Positions 1-9,428 of a stretch of 64,000 nt of DNA are shown here, piece after piece; within the stretch, counting starts at the first letter, position 1, and every line of letters starts with the position of its first letter. The DNA lies in NCBI GenBank assembly GCA_016702605.1, contig JADJDQ010000001.1:558001-622000 (forward strand), given 5' to 3'. Under the pieces are notes generated by a model that worked only from the letters and a program-made list of their open reading frames with translations, searched no databases and was not told where the DNA came from. The position numbers and the translations under genes were made by a program. This DNA comes from Candidatus Intricatilinea gracilis. GTDB lineage: Bacteria > Pseudomonadota > Gammaproteobacteria > Burkholderiales > Burkholderiaceae_C.

Positions 1-456
1 GCAGCAGGTGACGACGATGAACAGCCGGTACGCGCCGATGCCCAGCATGAACGGTGTGTCGGCAAAGAACTCCCAGCGCTGACGCAGCCAGTCGGGCAAC
101 TGCACGTTGAGCTGCGACGAGCCGACGAAGTAGTCCACCGCCGCCACCGCCATGAAGGTCAGGCCGATGCTGAACAACACCTGGTCCAGATGTGGCTTGG
201 CATACATCGGCCGGTACAGCGTGCGTTCGAGCAGCGCCCCGGCGAGTGCCGGCATTACGAAGCACACCGGCAACGCGGCCAGAAAAGGCCAGCCTGCCCG
301 CTGCATCAGCAGCACCAGCAGGTAACCACCGGCCATGGCGAAGGCGCCGTGCGCCAGGTTGACGAAGTTCATCAACCCCATCGTCACCGCCAGCCCCAGG
401 GCCAGCACGAACAGCAGCATGCCGTAGGCAATGCCGTCGAAGAGCAGGGTCAACAT
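1..456 (-). CDS. Branched-chain amino acid ABC transporter permease, LivH type (3' end outside window)
   Basis: Inner-membrane permease subunit of a LivH-type ABC importer for branched-chain amino acids or related amides and organic acids. The first 152 codons are present; the gene runs off the left edge. The N-terminus is a hydrophobic helix (MLTLLFDGIAYGMLLF) followed by the family pattern GLMNFVNLAHGAF at about residues 27-39, which is typical of LivH permeases. The ATG at 456-454 is the natural start, and no upstream hydrophobic extension is needed. It lies 99 bp downstream of a periplasmic binding protein on the same strand, so the two are probably one operon, with the other permease and ATPase genes beyond the window. 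Substrate cannot be told from the sequence. Sure of the family, unsure of the ligand. Confidence 0.88.
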   Translation of the reverse strand, partial: MLTLLFDGIAYGMLLFVLALGLAVTMGLMNFVNLAHGAFAMAGGYLLVLLMQRAGWPFLAALPVCFVMPALAGALLERTLYRPMYAKPHLDQVLFSIGLTFMAVAAVDYFVGSSQLNVQLPDWLRQRWEFFADTPFMLGIGAYRLFIVVTCC

Positions 457-514
457 TCAGACTGGGCGCAAACAGCTGGCAGGGCAGGCTACCGAAAGAA
501 GGGCCGCGGCATCA

Positions 515-549
515 GCCCCCTCGGGGGGCGGCCGGTGTATTCGCCGGCC
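515..549 (-). other. Two adjacent GC-rich stem-loops between binding-protein and permease genes
   Basis: Two short perfect inverted repeats sit back to back: 515-520 with 524-529 (six G-C pairs, two-base gap plus one) and 530-535 with 544-549 (six pairs, eight-base loop). They lie directly after the binding-protein stop codon and before the permease start. Such intercistronic hairpins often stabilise the upstream message, letting the binding protein be made in excess over the permease. That role is inference; there is no T-run to suggest a full terminator. Confidence 0.4.
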
Positions 550-555
550 GGGGGC

Positions 556-1734
556 TCACTTCGCTGCCTTGCCAGGATCCTTCACCGCCTTGATCGTCTC
601 GAACTCGACGTTGTAGAGCGCACCGCCCACCTTCTCGACCTTGCGGATGTAGATGTCCTGCACGATGTCGCGGGTGGCGGTGTCGATGCTGACGGGGCCG
701 CGCGGGCTTTCGAAGCGCTGGGTCTTCATGGCTTCGAGCAGGGCCTCGCCGCCAGCGCCCTTGCTGGCTTCGAGGCCCCTGTAGATGAGCCGCATGCCGT
801 CGTAACCACCCACGGCCATGAAGTTGGGCCGCATGCGCGGGTTGGCGGCCTGGAAGGCGTCGACGAACGCCTTGTTGACGGTGGAGTTGTGCGCCGCCGA
901 GTAGTGGTGCGAGGTGACGACCCCGAGCGCCACGTCGCCCATCTCGTTGAGGATGTCGTCGTCGACCACGTCGCCTGTGCCGATGAGTTTGACTCCGGCC
1001 TTGTCCAGCCCGCGCTCGGCAAACTGCTTCATGAAGGCCGTGCCTTGGCCCGAGGGCAGGAAGACAAACACCGCGTCGGGTTTCTCGTCGCGCACCTTCT
1101 GCAGCACGGGCGCAAAGTCGGGGCTGCGCATGGGCGTGCGGAGTTTGTCGACGACCGTGCCACCGTGTTCGGTGAAGCGCTGCACGAAGAACTTCTCGGC
1201 ATCGATGCCCGGGCCGTAGTCGGCCACCAGGCTCACGACCTTGGTGATCTTGTTCTTGGCCGCCCATTCGGCAATGCCGACCGTGGCCTGCGGCAGCGTG
1301 AAGCTGGTGCGCACGATCCAGGGCGAGGCTTCGGTGATGCTCGACGTGGCGGCGGCCATCACCACCAGCGGCGTCTTGCCCTGTGTCGCCACCGGTGCGG
1401 CAGCCAGCGCCAGCGGGGTGAGGCCGAAGCCGGCCAGCGCGACGACCTTGTCGTTCACCACCAGTTCCTGCGCCAGGCGGCGGGTGGTGTCGGCGATGCC
1501 GGCGTCGTCCTTGAGCACGAGTTCGACCTTCTTGCCACCCACGGCCGTGCCGTTCTGAGCCATCCACAGCCGAGCCGCTGCCTCGATCTGCTTGCCGGTG
1601 GAGGCAAACGGCCCGGTCATGGGCAGGATGAGGCCGATCTTGACCGTGTCGGACTGGGCCTGGGCCGAGCCGATGGCGCCAGCAGCAAGCAAGGCGGCGC
1701 TGAGCAGATGCAGTTGTTGGCGGCGGGACATCAT
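556..1734 (-). CDS. ABC transporter substrate-binding protein, LivJ/LivK-like
   Basis: Periplasmic ligand-binding protein of 392 residues for a branched-chain amino acid type ABC importer. A signal peptide is visible (MMSRRQQLHLLSAALLAAGAIGSAQA, cleaved near residue 26-27), followed by KIGLILPMTGPF, the usual first strand of the Peripla_BP_6 fold, and a GYDGMRLIYRGLE region late in the protein as in LivJ relatives. The start at 1734 is chosen because AGGAG lies 8 bases upstream and because the reading frame upstream of it has no signal-peptide sense; a second ATG follows at once. The permease gene lies downstream. It is divergent from the alcohol dehydrogenase, with about 280 bp between them. 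The ligand is unknown; relatives bind leucine, amides, aromatic acids or urea. Confidence 0.88.
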   Translation of the reverse strand: MMSRRQQLHLLSAALLAAGAIGSAQAQSDTVKIGLILPMTGPFASTGKQIEAAARLWMAQNGTAVGGKKVELVLKDDAGIADTTRRLAQELVVNDKVVALAGFGLTPLALAAAPVATQGKTPLVVMAAATSSITEASPWIVRTSFTLPQATVGIAEWAAKNKITKVVSLVADYGPGIDAEKFFVQRFTEHGGTVVDKLRTPMRSPDFAPVLQKVRDEKPDAVFVFLPSGQGTAFMKQFAERGLDKAGVKLIGTGDVVDDDILNEMGDVALGVVTSHHYSAAHNSTVNKAFVDAFQAANPRMRPNFMAVGGYDGMRLIYRGLEASKGAGGEALLEAMKTQRFESPRGPVSIDTATRDIVQDIYIRKVEKVGGALYNVEFETIKAVKDPGKAAK

Positions 1735-2018
1735 GGCGTGGTCTCCTGTGGCGCGTGGGCGGCCGGTGTTTTGAGTCGGTATCGGTGGGGTAAGAGTCGG
1801 ACGTGCGGTGGACGAGTGTGCGGCCACGCGTCGGACTTGATCGATCGGTGGCGCTGCGCCGCAGTTGCAACGATGTTAGCCATCCGGCGCCCGCAACCCG
1901 TACGCACTCACCCTCGGGTCGGCTGGTCGCCGAGCCACGGCGGTTTGGCGCCGGCGTGTATGACCGTCCGGGCGCTTCCCCCATGGTCAGGCCGCGGCTG
2001 CGGGCCTAGCATCGCGGC

Positions 2019-3167
2019 ATGAGCACCATCCTGTACCTCACCCAGATCCAGATCGAACCAGGCGCCATCCGCCTGCTGGCCGACGAATGTGCCCGTGCCG
2101 GCATGAAACGCCCGCTGGTCGTCAGCGACCCGGGCGTACGCGCGGCCGGTGTGCTGCAGCTGGCGCTCGACGCGCTGGGCGACCTGCCCCACGCGGTGTT
2201 CGACCAGACGCCGTCCAACCCGACCGAAGCCGGCGTGCGCGCCGCGGTGGAGGTGTTCAAGCGCGAAGGCTGCGACGGTCTGGTGGCGGTGGGCGGCGGC
2301 AGCAGCATCGACCTGGCCAAGGGGGTGGCGATCGCTGCCACCCACCCGGGCCCGCTGACCACCTACGCCACCATCGAAGGTGGCTCGCCCAAGATCACAA
2401 CGGCCGTGGCGCCGCTCATTGCCGTGCCGACCACGGCGGGAACCGGCAGCGAGGTGGCACGCGGCGCCATCGTCATCGTCGACGACGGGCGCAAGCTGGG
2501 TTTTCACAGCTGGCACATCATGCCCAAGGCCGCCATCTGCGACCCCAACCTCACCTTGGGCCTGCCGCCGCTGCTGACGGCCGCCACCGGCATGGACGCC
2601 ATCGCACACTGCATGGAGACCTTCATGGCCGCGCCCTTCAACCCGCCGGCCGACGGCATCGCGCTGGACGGCCTGGAGCGCGGCTGGGCCCACATCGAAC
2701 GCGCCACCAGCAACGGTCAGGACATAGAGGCGCGCCTCAACATGATGAGTGCCTCGATGCAAGGTGCCATGGCTTTCCAGAAAGGCCTGGGTTGTGTGCA
2801 CAGCCTGAGCCACAGCCTGGGCGGCGTGAACCCGCGCCTGCACCACGGCACACTCAATGCCATGTTCTTGCCGGCGGTGATTGCCTTCAACGCCAGCGCC
2901 GAGTCGGTGAAGAAGGACAGACGGCTCGAACGGATGGCCCGGGCCATGGGCCTGCCCGCCAGCGATGACGCCGCTGGCAACATCGGCGCGGCCATCAAGG
3001 CCATGAACGCCCGCCTGGGCCTGCCCAGCGGCCTGGCCGCCATGGGGGTGACGCGTGACCTGTACGACCGCATCATCACCGGCGCCCTGGCCGACCACTG
3101 CCACAAGACCAATCCGCGCCTGGCCAGCGCCGACGACTACCTGGCCATGCTCGACGCCTCACTCTGA
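2019..3167 (+). CDS. Iron-containing alcohol dehydrogenase
   Basis: Group III (Fe-type) NAD(P)-dependent dehydrogenase of 382 residues, a normal length. Motifs seen are GGGSSIDLAKG (nucleotide binding, about residue 92), PTTAGTGSEV (about 137), the metal-site helix MDAIAHCMET (about 192) and the second metal segment GCVHSLSHSLGG with HHGTLNA about residues 258-280. All the His and Asp positions expected for metal binding appear intact. It is a single gene, divergent from the binding-protein gene and closed by a hairpin. The substrate is not evident: relatives act on small alcohols, 4-hydroxybutyrate, 1,3-propanediol or maleylacetate. The alcohol-dehydrogenase label is a family name here, not a proven activity. 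Confidence 0.87.
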   Translation: MSTILYLTQIQIEPGAIRLLADECARAGMKRPLVVSDPGVRAAGVLQLALDALGDLPHAVFDQTPSNPTEAGVRAAVEVFKREGCDGLVAVGGGSSIDLAKGVAIAATHPGPLTTYATIEGGSPKITTAVAPLIAVPTTAGTGSEVARGAIVIVDDGRKLGFHSWHIMPKAAICDPNLTLGLPPLLTAATGMDAIAHCMETFMAAPFNPPADGIALDGLERGWAHIERATSNGQDIEARLNMMSASMQGAMAFQKGLGCVHSLSHSLGGVNPRLHHGTLNAMFLPAVIAFNASAESVKKDRRLERMARAMGLPASDDAAGNIGAAIKAMNARLGLPSGLAAMGVTRDLYDRIITGALADHCHKTNPRLASADDYLAMLDASL

Positions 3168-3187
3168 CACCTGCCCGACCATGCATC

Positions 3188-3212
3188 GGCCCGGCCACCG
3201 CAAGGCCGGGCC
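3188..3212 (+). terminator. Hairpin after the alcohol dehydrogenase gene
   Basis: A nine-pair perfect stem (GGCCCGGCC at 3188-3196 with GGCCGGGCC at 3204-3212) with a seven-base loop, 20 bp after the stop codon. There is no T-run, so it is a transcript-end hairpin candidate and not a textbook intrinsic terminator. Confidence 0.5.
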
Positions 3213-3367
3213 ACATCGGGTCTGCACACAAGGGCGGAAGGTGGACAGACGCGCGGCCGATCGGATGACCAGGCCGGCGGGCATACGGCGAATTGATGCC
3301 GATCAGATCAACAACTGCACAACAGGGCGGCCAGATCACCCATCCGGTCTGCCCCAGAATATAAGTT

Positions 3368-3760
3368 GTGATCAATGTTCCCCGAACTTCCCGACTCAGC
3401 TGCGGCCTGATGGCGCTGTGGCTGGTGCTGGCCGCCCTGCTGGCCAGCCTGACGCCGCCCGCGTTGGGTGCCGGCCTGCACGACCTGTGTGTGCAACAGG
3501 CACTTCAGGCCGACTCGGTCACACCGACCGCGCACGCAGCGCTGCCAACCCCTGCTGACAACAGCCAGTTGCCGCTGTGTTCGTCCTGTGCCGACTGCAC
3601 CTTTTGCAGTCACGGGGTGGCGCTTGCTTCCACGAGGCATCCGGCGCGCGACGTGGCACCGTCACTGGCCGACCAACCGGTAGCTGCGGATCGATCCCCG
3701 ATTCGCACCGTCGGCGCCGCACTGGTGTCGGCCCGCGGACCGCCACCTGCCGTGGCCTGA
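3368..3760 (+). CDS. DUF2946-like small membrane/exported protein
   Basis: A 130-residue protein with one hydrophobic N-terminal segment (LMALWLVLAALLASLTPPALG, about residues 14-34) and a central cysteine cluster, LCSSCADCTFCSHG, at about residues 70-83. This layout matches the DUF2946 family, whose genes often sit with copper-handling genes such as PCuAC; here a PCuAC gene lies 190 bp downstream on the same strand. The Cys/His cluster could bind a metal, which is inference. The annotated start is GTG at 3368 without a clear ribosome site; an internal ATG at 3410 would make the hydrophobic segment the very N-terminus. An AT-rich TATAAG lies just before the GTG, so the upstream start may be too long. 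Confidence 0.68.
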   Translation: MINVPRTSRLSCGLMALWLVLAALLASLTPPALGAGLHDLCVQQALQADSVTPTAHAALPTPADNSQLPLCSSCADCTFCSHGVALASTRHPARDVAPSLADQPVAADRSPIRTVGAALVSARGPPPAVA

Positions 3761-3949
3761 CCACTGCTGACCTGCCAGGCGCCGTCGTCTTGGCGTGCTC
3801 GATCCGGCACCACCCGCCCGATCGGCCGCAGCGCCCACCAGGCCCGCCGTCCCCCCCCAGCCCCACCGGCAGCGGCCCGTTCGCTGCGGGGACTGTTGTC
3901 GATCTCCTGCTCGATTCACCCTTCCTCCCGTCACTTTCCGGACTTCACC

Positions 3950-4444
3950 ATGACCACAGCAAAACTTCTCGTTGCCCTCACCCTGGCCGGCGCCAGCCTT
4001 GCGACCTTTGCCCAGACCACCGTCGCCGACCCCTGGATCCGCGGCACGGTCGCCCAGCAGAAAGCCACCGGCATGTTCGCCAAGATCACGTCGACGGCCG
4101 GCGCCAAGCTGGTGGGCGCCAGCTCACCCGTGGCCGGCATCGTCGAGGTGCACGAGATGAAGATGGAAGGCGACCGCATGACCATGGCCGCCGTGCCTGC
4201 GCTCGACTTGCCCGCCGGCAAGGCCGTCGAACTCAAGCCGGGCGGCTACCACGTCATGCTCATGGCCCTCAAGCAGCCGCTCAAGGCCGGCGAGAAGGTG
4301 GCCGTCACCCTGGTGGTGGAAGGCAAGGACGGCAAGCGCGAAAACGTCGAGGTGCAAGCCGAGGTGCGTGCGCTGGGCAACCAGCCCGCCGGCATGCAAG
4401 GCGGCATGCAGGGCGGCATGAAGGCCGACCCGCACAAGCATTGA
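3950..4444 (+). CDS. PCu(A)C-type periplasmic copper chaperone with Met/His tail
   Basis: A 164-residue exported protein with a signal peptide (MTTAKLLVALTLAGASLATFA) and the PCu(A)C fold. The pattern is VADPWIRGTVAQQKATGMFAKI at the N-terminus, then VHEMKMEGDRM and KPGGYHVMLM, which supply the His and Met ligands of the H-M-X10-M-X21-H-X-M type copper(I) site. PCuAC proteins hand copper to the Cu-A or Cu-B site of cytochrome oxidase in the periplasm. After the core comes an unusual C-terminal tail with three GM(Q/K)G steps and a final HKH, which adds possible copper ligands. The start is set by the signal peptide; the frame runs further upstream but without sense. The partner gene upstream is the DUF2946 protein. 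Confidence 0.88.
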   Translation: MTTAKLLVALTLAGASLATFAQTTVADPWIRGTVAQQKATGMFAKITSTAGAKLVGASSPVAGIVEVHEMKMEGDRMTMAAVPALDLPAGKAVELKPGGYHVMLMALKQPLKAGEKVAVTLVVEGKDGKRENVEVQAEVRALGNQPAGMQGGMQGGMKADPHKH

Positions 4445-4552
4445 TCGGCACCACAGCGCTTCGGAGCGACATCGTTCACCGAGTCGTCTGAGTCATGCGT
4501 ATGATTTAAATGCCCGCTCGGTATTACCGGCAGGCACTTTGGAGTGCTACAC

Positions 4553-4855
4553 ATGAACACACTCACGCTGAAGATCCCCGAAGCGCTGGACGCGGCCCTG
4601 CAGGCTGCCAGCCTGCAACGCGGCATGTCCAAGTCGGCCGTGGTGCGAGAAGCCATCGAGCAGGCGCTGGGCCGGCAGGCTGACGCCGGCGCCACCGCCG
4701 AACGATGGCTGGCGCAGTGGCGCGGCACTCTGGCCGGCTCCGCGGGGCTGTCGGCGGCTGAACCAGTCGAACACCCGGCAGGTGAAACTTCCGGCCCGTC
4801 ACCCCAGCCCGACGACGTCCGCCTGGCGCACATACTGTCCAAGCACCGGCGTTGA
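4553..4855 (+). CDS. Ribbon-helix-helix antitoxin
   Basis: A 100-residue protein whose first 45 residues fit the CopG/MetJ ribbon-helix-helix pattern: a strand LTLKIPEAL, then two helices with GMSKSAVVREAIEQAL. These proteins bind operator DNA as dimers and neutralise the partner toxin with their C-terminal part. The ATG at 4553 is preceded by TTTGGAG at 4538-4544 at good spacing. The PIN-domain gene starts 12 bp after the stop, the usual antitoxin-toxin order. TATGAT at 4500-4505 is a possible -10 box. Confidence 0.78.
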   Translation: MNTLTLKIPEALDAALQAASLQRGMSKSAVVREAIEQALGRQADAGATAERWLAQWRGTLAGSAGLSAAEPVEHPAGETSGPSPQPDDVRLAHILSKHRR

Positions 4856-4867
4856 GTGTGACGCGTG

Positions 4868-5317
4868 ATGCGCCTGCTGCTGGACATCAACATCGTGCTG
4901 GACGTGGCTTTCCAGCGCCCCGGCGAGCCGGCGACCTCGGCGCTGATTGCCCGCTGCGGGCGTGAACATCAGGCCTGGTTGGCGTGGCATTCGATCGCGA
5001 CGATCGCCTACCTTGTCGAACGCCAGCACTCGGCGCAGATGGCCCGGGCGTTCATCCGCGGACTGCTGGGCTGGGCCGACGTCGCCGTGACCCAGCACGC
5101 CGATGCCCTGCAGGCACTCGACTGGCCGATGCCGGACTTCGAGGACGCCCTGCAAGCCGCCGCGGCCGTGGCGTGTGGCGCACAGTTCATCATCACCCGC
5201 AACGTCAGGGACTTCAGCGGCTCGCCGATACCGGCGCTGACGCCCGAGGCCTTTCTGGCGCAGAAAGCAAGTCCGAGTGCTGTGGTGACCCAACGCGGCA
5301 AGCCGTCGGCGACCTGA
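4868..5317 (+). CDS. PIN-domain ribonuclease toxin (VapC-like)
   Basis: A 149-residue PIN-domain protein. The first strand LLLDINIVLDVA carries the leading acidic residue, and the later segment GAQFIITRNVRDF at about residues 102-114 carries the final acidic cluster typical of PIN nucleases. These metal-dependent nucleases cut RNA and are blocked by the antitoxin encoded just upstream. A GTG three bases earlier is an alternative start. The family (DINIVLD instead of DTNVLID) is a recognised PIN_3-like variant. The target RNA is unknown. Confidence 0.78.
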   Translation: MRLLLDINIVLDVAFQRPGEPATSALIARCGREHQAWLAWHSIATIAYLVERQHSAQMARAFIRGLLGWADVAVTQHADALQALDWPMPDFEDALQAAAAVACGAQFIITRNVRDFSGSPIPALTPEAFLAQKASPSAVVTQRGKPSAT

Positions 5318-5409
5318 GTCGGCCAGGCGCACAACCTTCATCAAGCGGCGCGTTTGAGCACACAGCCGACAAGGGCAGCCGGACGTGAAGGACCGCAAAC
5401 CCCCAGGCG

Positions 5410-6609
5410 TCAGGTTGTCGACTCGGCCTGCCTTGGCGGTTCCACCTTTCCGCGGTACTCGCTCGGGCTCACCCCCGTCCACCCCTTGAATGCCCGCGCG
5501 AAACTCTTCTCGCTGGCGTAGCCGGCCAGGCCAGCAATCTGCTTGATGGGCTTGTTGCTGCGGCTGAGCCAGTGTTTCGCACGGTCCAGCCGTGCCTGTT
5601 CCTTGAGCTGCTGCAGGCTGGCCCCTTCGTCGGCCAGGCGGCGAAACAGCGTGCGCGGCGAGACGTTGAGCGCCTGGGCGACGGCAACTGCGTCCGCCGA
5701 GGTGCTGCTCGCCAGGTCGGTGACCTGACCTTTCGTCGACCGCTTGGCGAACGACTGCGCGGACACGCCAACCACATCCCCCTCGGCCAGCAACTGGCGA
5801 ACGCGCTGCACCAGCAGGCGGTCGCGCCGGTAGGGTTTGACGATGAGTGGCAGCAGGCGCGCCAGCAGCCGCCGCAGCGCGGCTTCGTCGCGGCGCTGCG
5901 GCAGGGCGAGGTAGCTGGCGTCGAAATCGAATCCCGCCTGTTCGGCACCGAACTCGATGGGGCCGGGGAACAGCAACTCGTACAACTCGCCATGTGCCGG
6001 GCGCTCGAACGGCAGGCACACACGCCGCAGCGGCAGTTGTGAGTCGATGCTCCAGCAGGCCCAGCCGTGGATGAAGCGCAGGTAGGTGAGCAGACAGAAC
6101 TCGCGCGCGGCGCCGAAGTCACGCGCCTCGACCAGGCGCAGGATGGCGATCTGCGGGACGACCGATGCGCCGTCTCCGGCTTCCGAGCCCAACACCGCCG
6201 CTGACCCGGGCGAGGGTGCCTGCACTTCCAGCTCGAACACCAGATCGTCTTCCAGCAACCGGTGATGGCGGCACCAGCGCGCCAGCGCGTGGCCTAGGTC
6301 AGGCGCGCCGAGTGATGCGCGGCACAACATGCCGGTGCTGCCCCAGGGCAGGCGCCGGCTGAACCAGCCCAAGGCTTCGTCGTCGAGCTCGCGCATGGCG
6401 TGGCCGCTGGCGGCTTCGAGTTGTGCGGCGCTGATGCGGCCGTCCGGCACGGCGAGCTGAGCTGGCGTGATTTGCGCCGCCGCCAGCAGCCCCGCCGGGT
6501 CGACGCCGTAACGCTGGTAGCCCAGCACGATGGTGCGGATGAAGGCGACCGGGGTGATGGCGGCACCGCGGGTGTTGGTGCGCGCAGTTGTAGGGACTGA
6601 ATTGGTCAC
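5410..6609 (-). CDS. AraC-family transcriptional regulator (ArgR/OruR-like N-terminal domain)
   Basis: A 399-residue regulator with an N-terminal ligand-sensing domain of the arabinose-binding AraC type (FIRTIVLGYQRYGVDPAGLL, then LGWFSRRLPWGSTGMLCRASLGAPDLGHAL) and a C-terminal double helix-turn-helix. The latter includes LNVSPRTLFRRLADEG and IAGLAGYASEKSFARAFKGWTGVSPSEYR, a near-canonical AraC signature, at about residues 315-385. The start is GTG at 6609. It is divergent from the methylcrotonyl-CoA carboxylase operon with 162 bp between the starts, which suggests that it controls leucine/isovalerate catabolism. The inducer is unknown. Confidence 0.87.
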   Translation of the reverse strand: MTNSVPTTARTNTRGAAITPVAFIRTIVLGYQRYGVDPAGLLAAAQITPAQLAVPDGRISAAQLEAASGHAMRELDDEALGWFSRRLPWGSTGMLCRASLGAPDLGHALARWCRHHRLLEDDLVFELEVQAPSPGSAAVLGSEAGDGASVVPQIAILRLVEARDFGAAREFCLLTYLRFIHGWACWSIDSQLPLRRVCLPFERPAHGELYELLFPGPIEFGAEQAGFDFDASYLALPQRRDEAALRRLLARLLPLIVKPYRRDRLLVQRVRQLLAEGDVVGVSAQSFAKRSTKGQVTDLASSTSADAVAVAQALNVSPRTLFRRLADEGASLQQLKEQARLDRAKHWLSRSNKPIKQIAGLAGYASEKSFARAFKGWTGVSPSEYRGKVEPPRQAESTT

Positions 6610-6771
6610 GACGGTGTGGCAGCTTTTGCACCCATTTTGGCCGCAGACACGCGGCGTGTACGCCTATCGTGCGGCGCTGCTGCGGGGGTTCTCCGCTTGC
6701 CCCGGCGGGCGAGCACTCTGACACTGCAACGCGCCCTGTCCACCGCCTCACACCACGACCGATCGACTGCC

Positions 6772-8379
<1,608 letters not shown>

Positions 8380-8400
8380 CGGCAGGGAGCACACGACATC

Positions 8401-9246
8401 ATGATGAGCTACACCTCCCTCGAGATCGAACTGCGCCCTGTCGGTGCAGGCCAGATCGACAGCCATGTCGCCTGGGTCTGGATGAACAAGCCGGCGGTGC
8501 ACAACGCCTTCGACGAGACACTGATCGCCGAACTCACCGCCGCGCTGAAGTCGCTCGACGCCGAGCCCGCCGTGCGTGCGATCGTGCTGGCCGGCCGCGG
8601 CAAGAGTTTCTCGGCCGGCGCCGACCTGAACTGGATGCAGCGCCAGGCGGCCGCCAGCCAGGCCGAGAACATCGCCGATGCCGAGCGCCTGGCCGGCCTC
8701 TTCCGCACGCTCTCGACGCTCGCCAAGCCGACCATCGCGCGTGTGCACGGCGCGGCTCTGGGCGGCGGCATGGGGCTGGCGAGCGCCTGCGACATCTGCG
8801 TCGCCAGCGACAAGGCGGTGTTCGCCACCTCCGAGGTGCGCTTCGGCATCATCCCCTCGGCCATCAGCCCGTATGTGATCCGCGCCATCGGCGAGCGCCA
8901 GGCGTACCGCTACTTCCAGACCGCCGAACGTATCAGCGCCCCCCGCGCCCGCGAGATCGGCCTGGTGCACGAAGTGACCAGCGCCGACGGCGACGCGCTA
9001 GACGACCAGGTGCAGACCCTGGTCGACGCCCTGCTGGCCGGCGGCCCGCAGGCGCAGGCGGCAGCCACCGACCTCATCCGCGCCGTGGCCAACAAGCCAG
9101 TGGACGACGCCGTCGTGGCCGACACCGCACGACGCATCGCCACCCTGCGCGCCACCGACGAAGCCCGCGAAGGCCTGGCGGCCTTCCTGCAGAAACGTCC
9201 GGCGGCCTGGGTGCCGTCCACCCCCGACGCCAAGGCTGGGAGCTGA
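8401..9246 (+). CDS. liuC: Methylglutaconyl-CoA hydratase (enoyl-CoA hydratase/isomerase family)
   Basis: A 281-residue crotonase-fold enzyme expected to hydrate 3-methylglutaconyl-CoA to HMG-CoA. Oxyanion-hole segments are visible: GRGKSFSAGADLNWM at about residues 68-82 and ALGGGMGLASACDICVAS at about 119-136, followed by SEVRFGIIPSAISPYV, which has the SEVR-LG(I)-P pattern common in LiuC. The start may be at 8401 or the adjacent ATG at 8404; GGGAG lies upstream at 8385-8389. The gene starts 21 bp after liuB and ends just before the duplicated start region of the alpha subunit gene. The specific name rests on the operon position. Confidence 0.85.
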   Translation: MMSYTSLEIELRPVGAGQIDSHVAWVWMNKPAVHNAFDETLIAELTAALKSLDAEPAVRAIVLAGRGKSFSAGADLNWMQRQAAASQAENIADAERLAGLFRTLSTLAKPTIARVHGAALGGGMGLASACDICVASDKAVFATSEVRFGIIPSAISPYVIRAIGERQAYRYFQTAERISAPRAREIGLVHEVTSADGDALDDQVQTLVDALLAGGPQAQAAATDLIRAVANKPVDDAVVADTARRIATLRATDEAREGLAAFLQKRPAAWVPSTPDAKAGS

Positions 9247-9418
9247 CACCATGTTCGACAAGATATTGATCGCCAATCGGGGCGACAAGGCCCGTGACAC
9301 CGTCGCGGGACTTGCGGCGCAGCCAAATCGCCTGCTGGTGCGCGCAGCGCACGCAGGCGATCTCACCGCGATGGAGACACACCATGTTTGACAAGATATT
9401 GATCGCCAATCGCGGTGA
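9247..9418 (+). repeat. Imperfect 39-bp direct repeat (133-bp period) around the liuD start
   Basis: Bases 9247-9285 and 9380-9418 match at all but three positions and both contain CACCATG plus the codons for MFDKILIANRG. The period is 133 bp. The first copy lies immediately after the liuC stop codon, the second is the true start of the alpha-subunit gene. About 94 bp of unrelated sequence separates them. This looks like a tandem duplication of the gene start, or an insertion that duplicated its target. Confidence 0.85.
9251..9391 (+). CDS. Possible 46-codon leader ORF overlapping the liuD start
   Basis: A short frame starts at the duplicated ATG, copies the first eleven residues of the alpha subunit (MFDKILIANRG) and then diverges for 35 residues to a TGA at 9389-9391. 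That stop lies inside the second and third codons of liuD, so the frames overlap by eight bases in a +1 relation. A ribosome finishing this leader would be placed right at the liuD start, which would allow translational coupling. Whether the peptide has any role is unknown; it may simply be the by-product of a duplication. Confidence 0.4.
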   Translation: MFDKILIANRGDKARDTVAGLAAQPNRLLVRAAHAGDLTAMETHHV

Positions 9419-9428
9419 GATCGCCTGC
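9353..9428 (+). promoter_or_regulatory. 20-bp perfect inverted repeat enclosing the liuD ribosome site and start codon
   Basis: Bases 9353-9372 are the exact reverse complement of 9409-9428, separated by 36 bases that hold the Shine-Dalgarno-like GGAGA (9373-9377) and the ATG at 9384. In RNA the two arms could form a 20-pair, GC-rich stem with the start region displayed in or hidden by the loop. The downstream arm is coding sequence for residues 9-15 of the protein, so the upstream arm is the added part. A translation-control role is inference; a template-switch mutation is an equally good explanation for its origin. Confidence 0.6.

Noticed and set aside
190..2022. 610-codon plus-strand frame over the binding-protein gene
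   Set aside because: Antisense shadow; the minus strand has a signal peptide, ribosome site and binding-protein fold.
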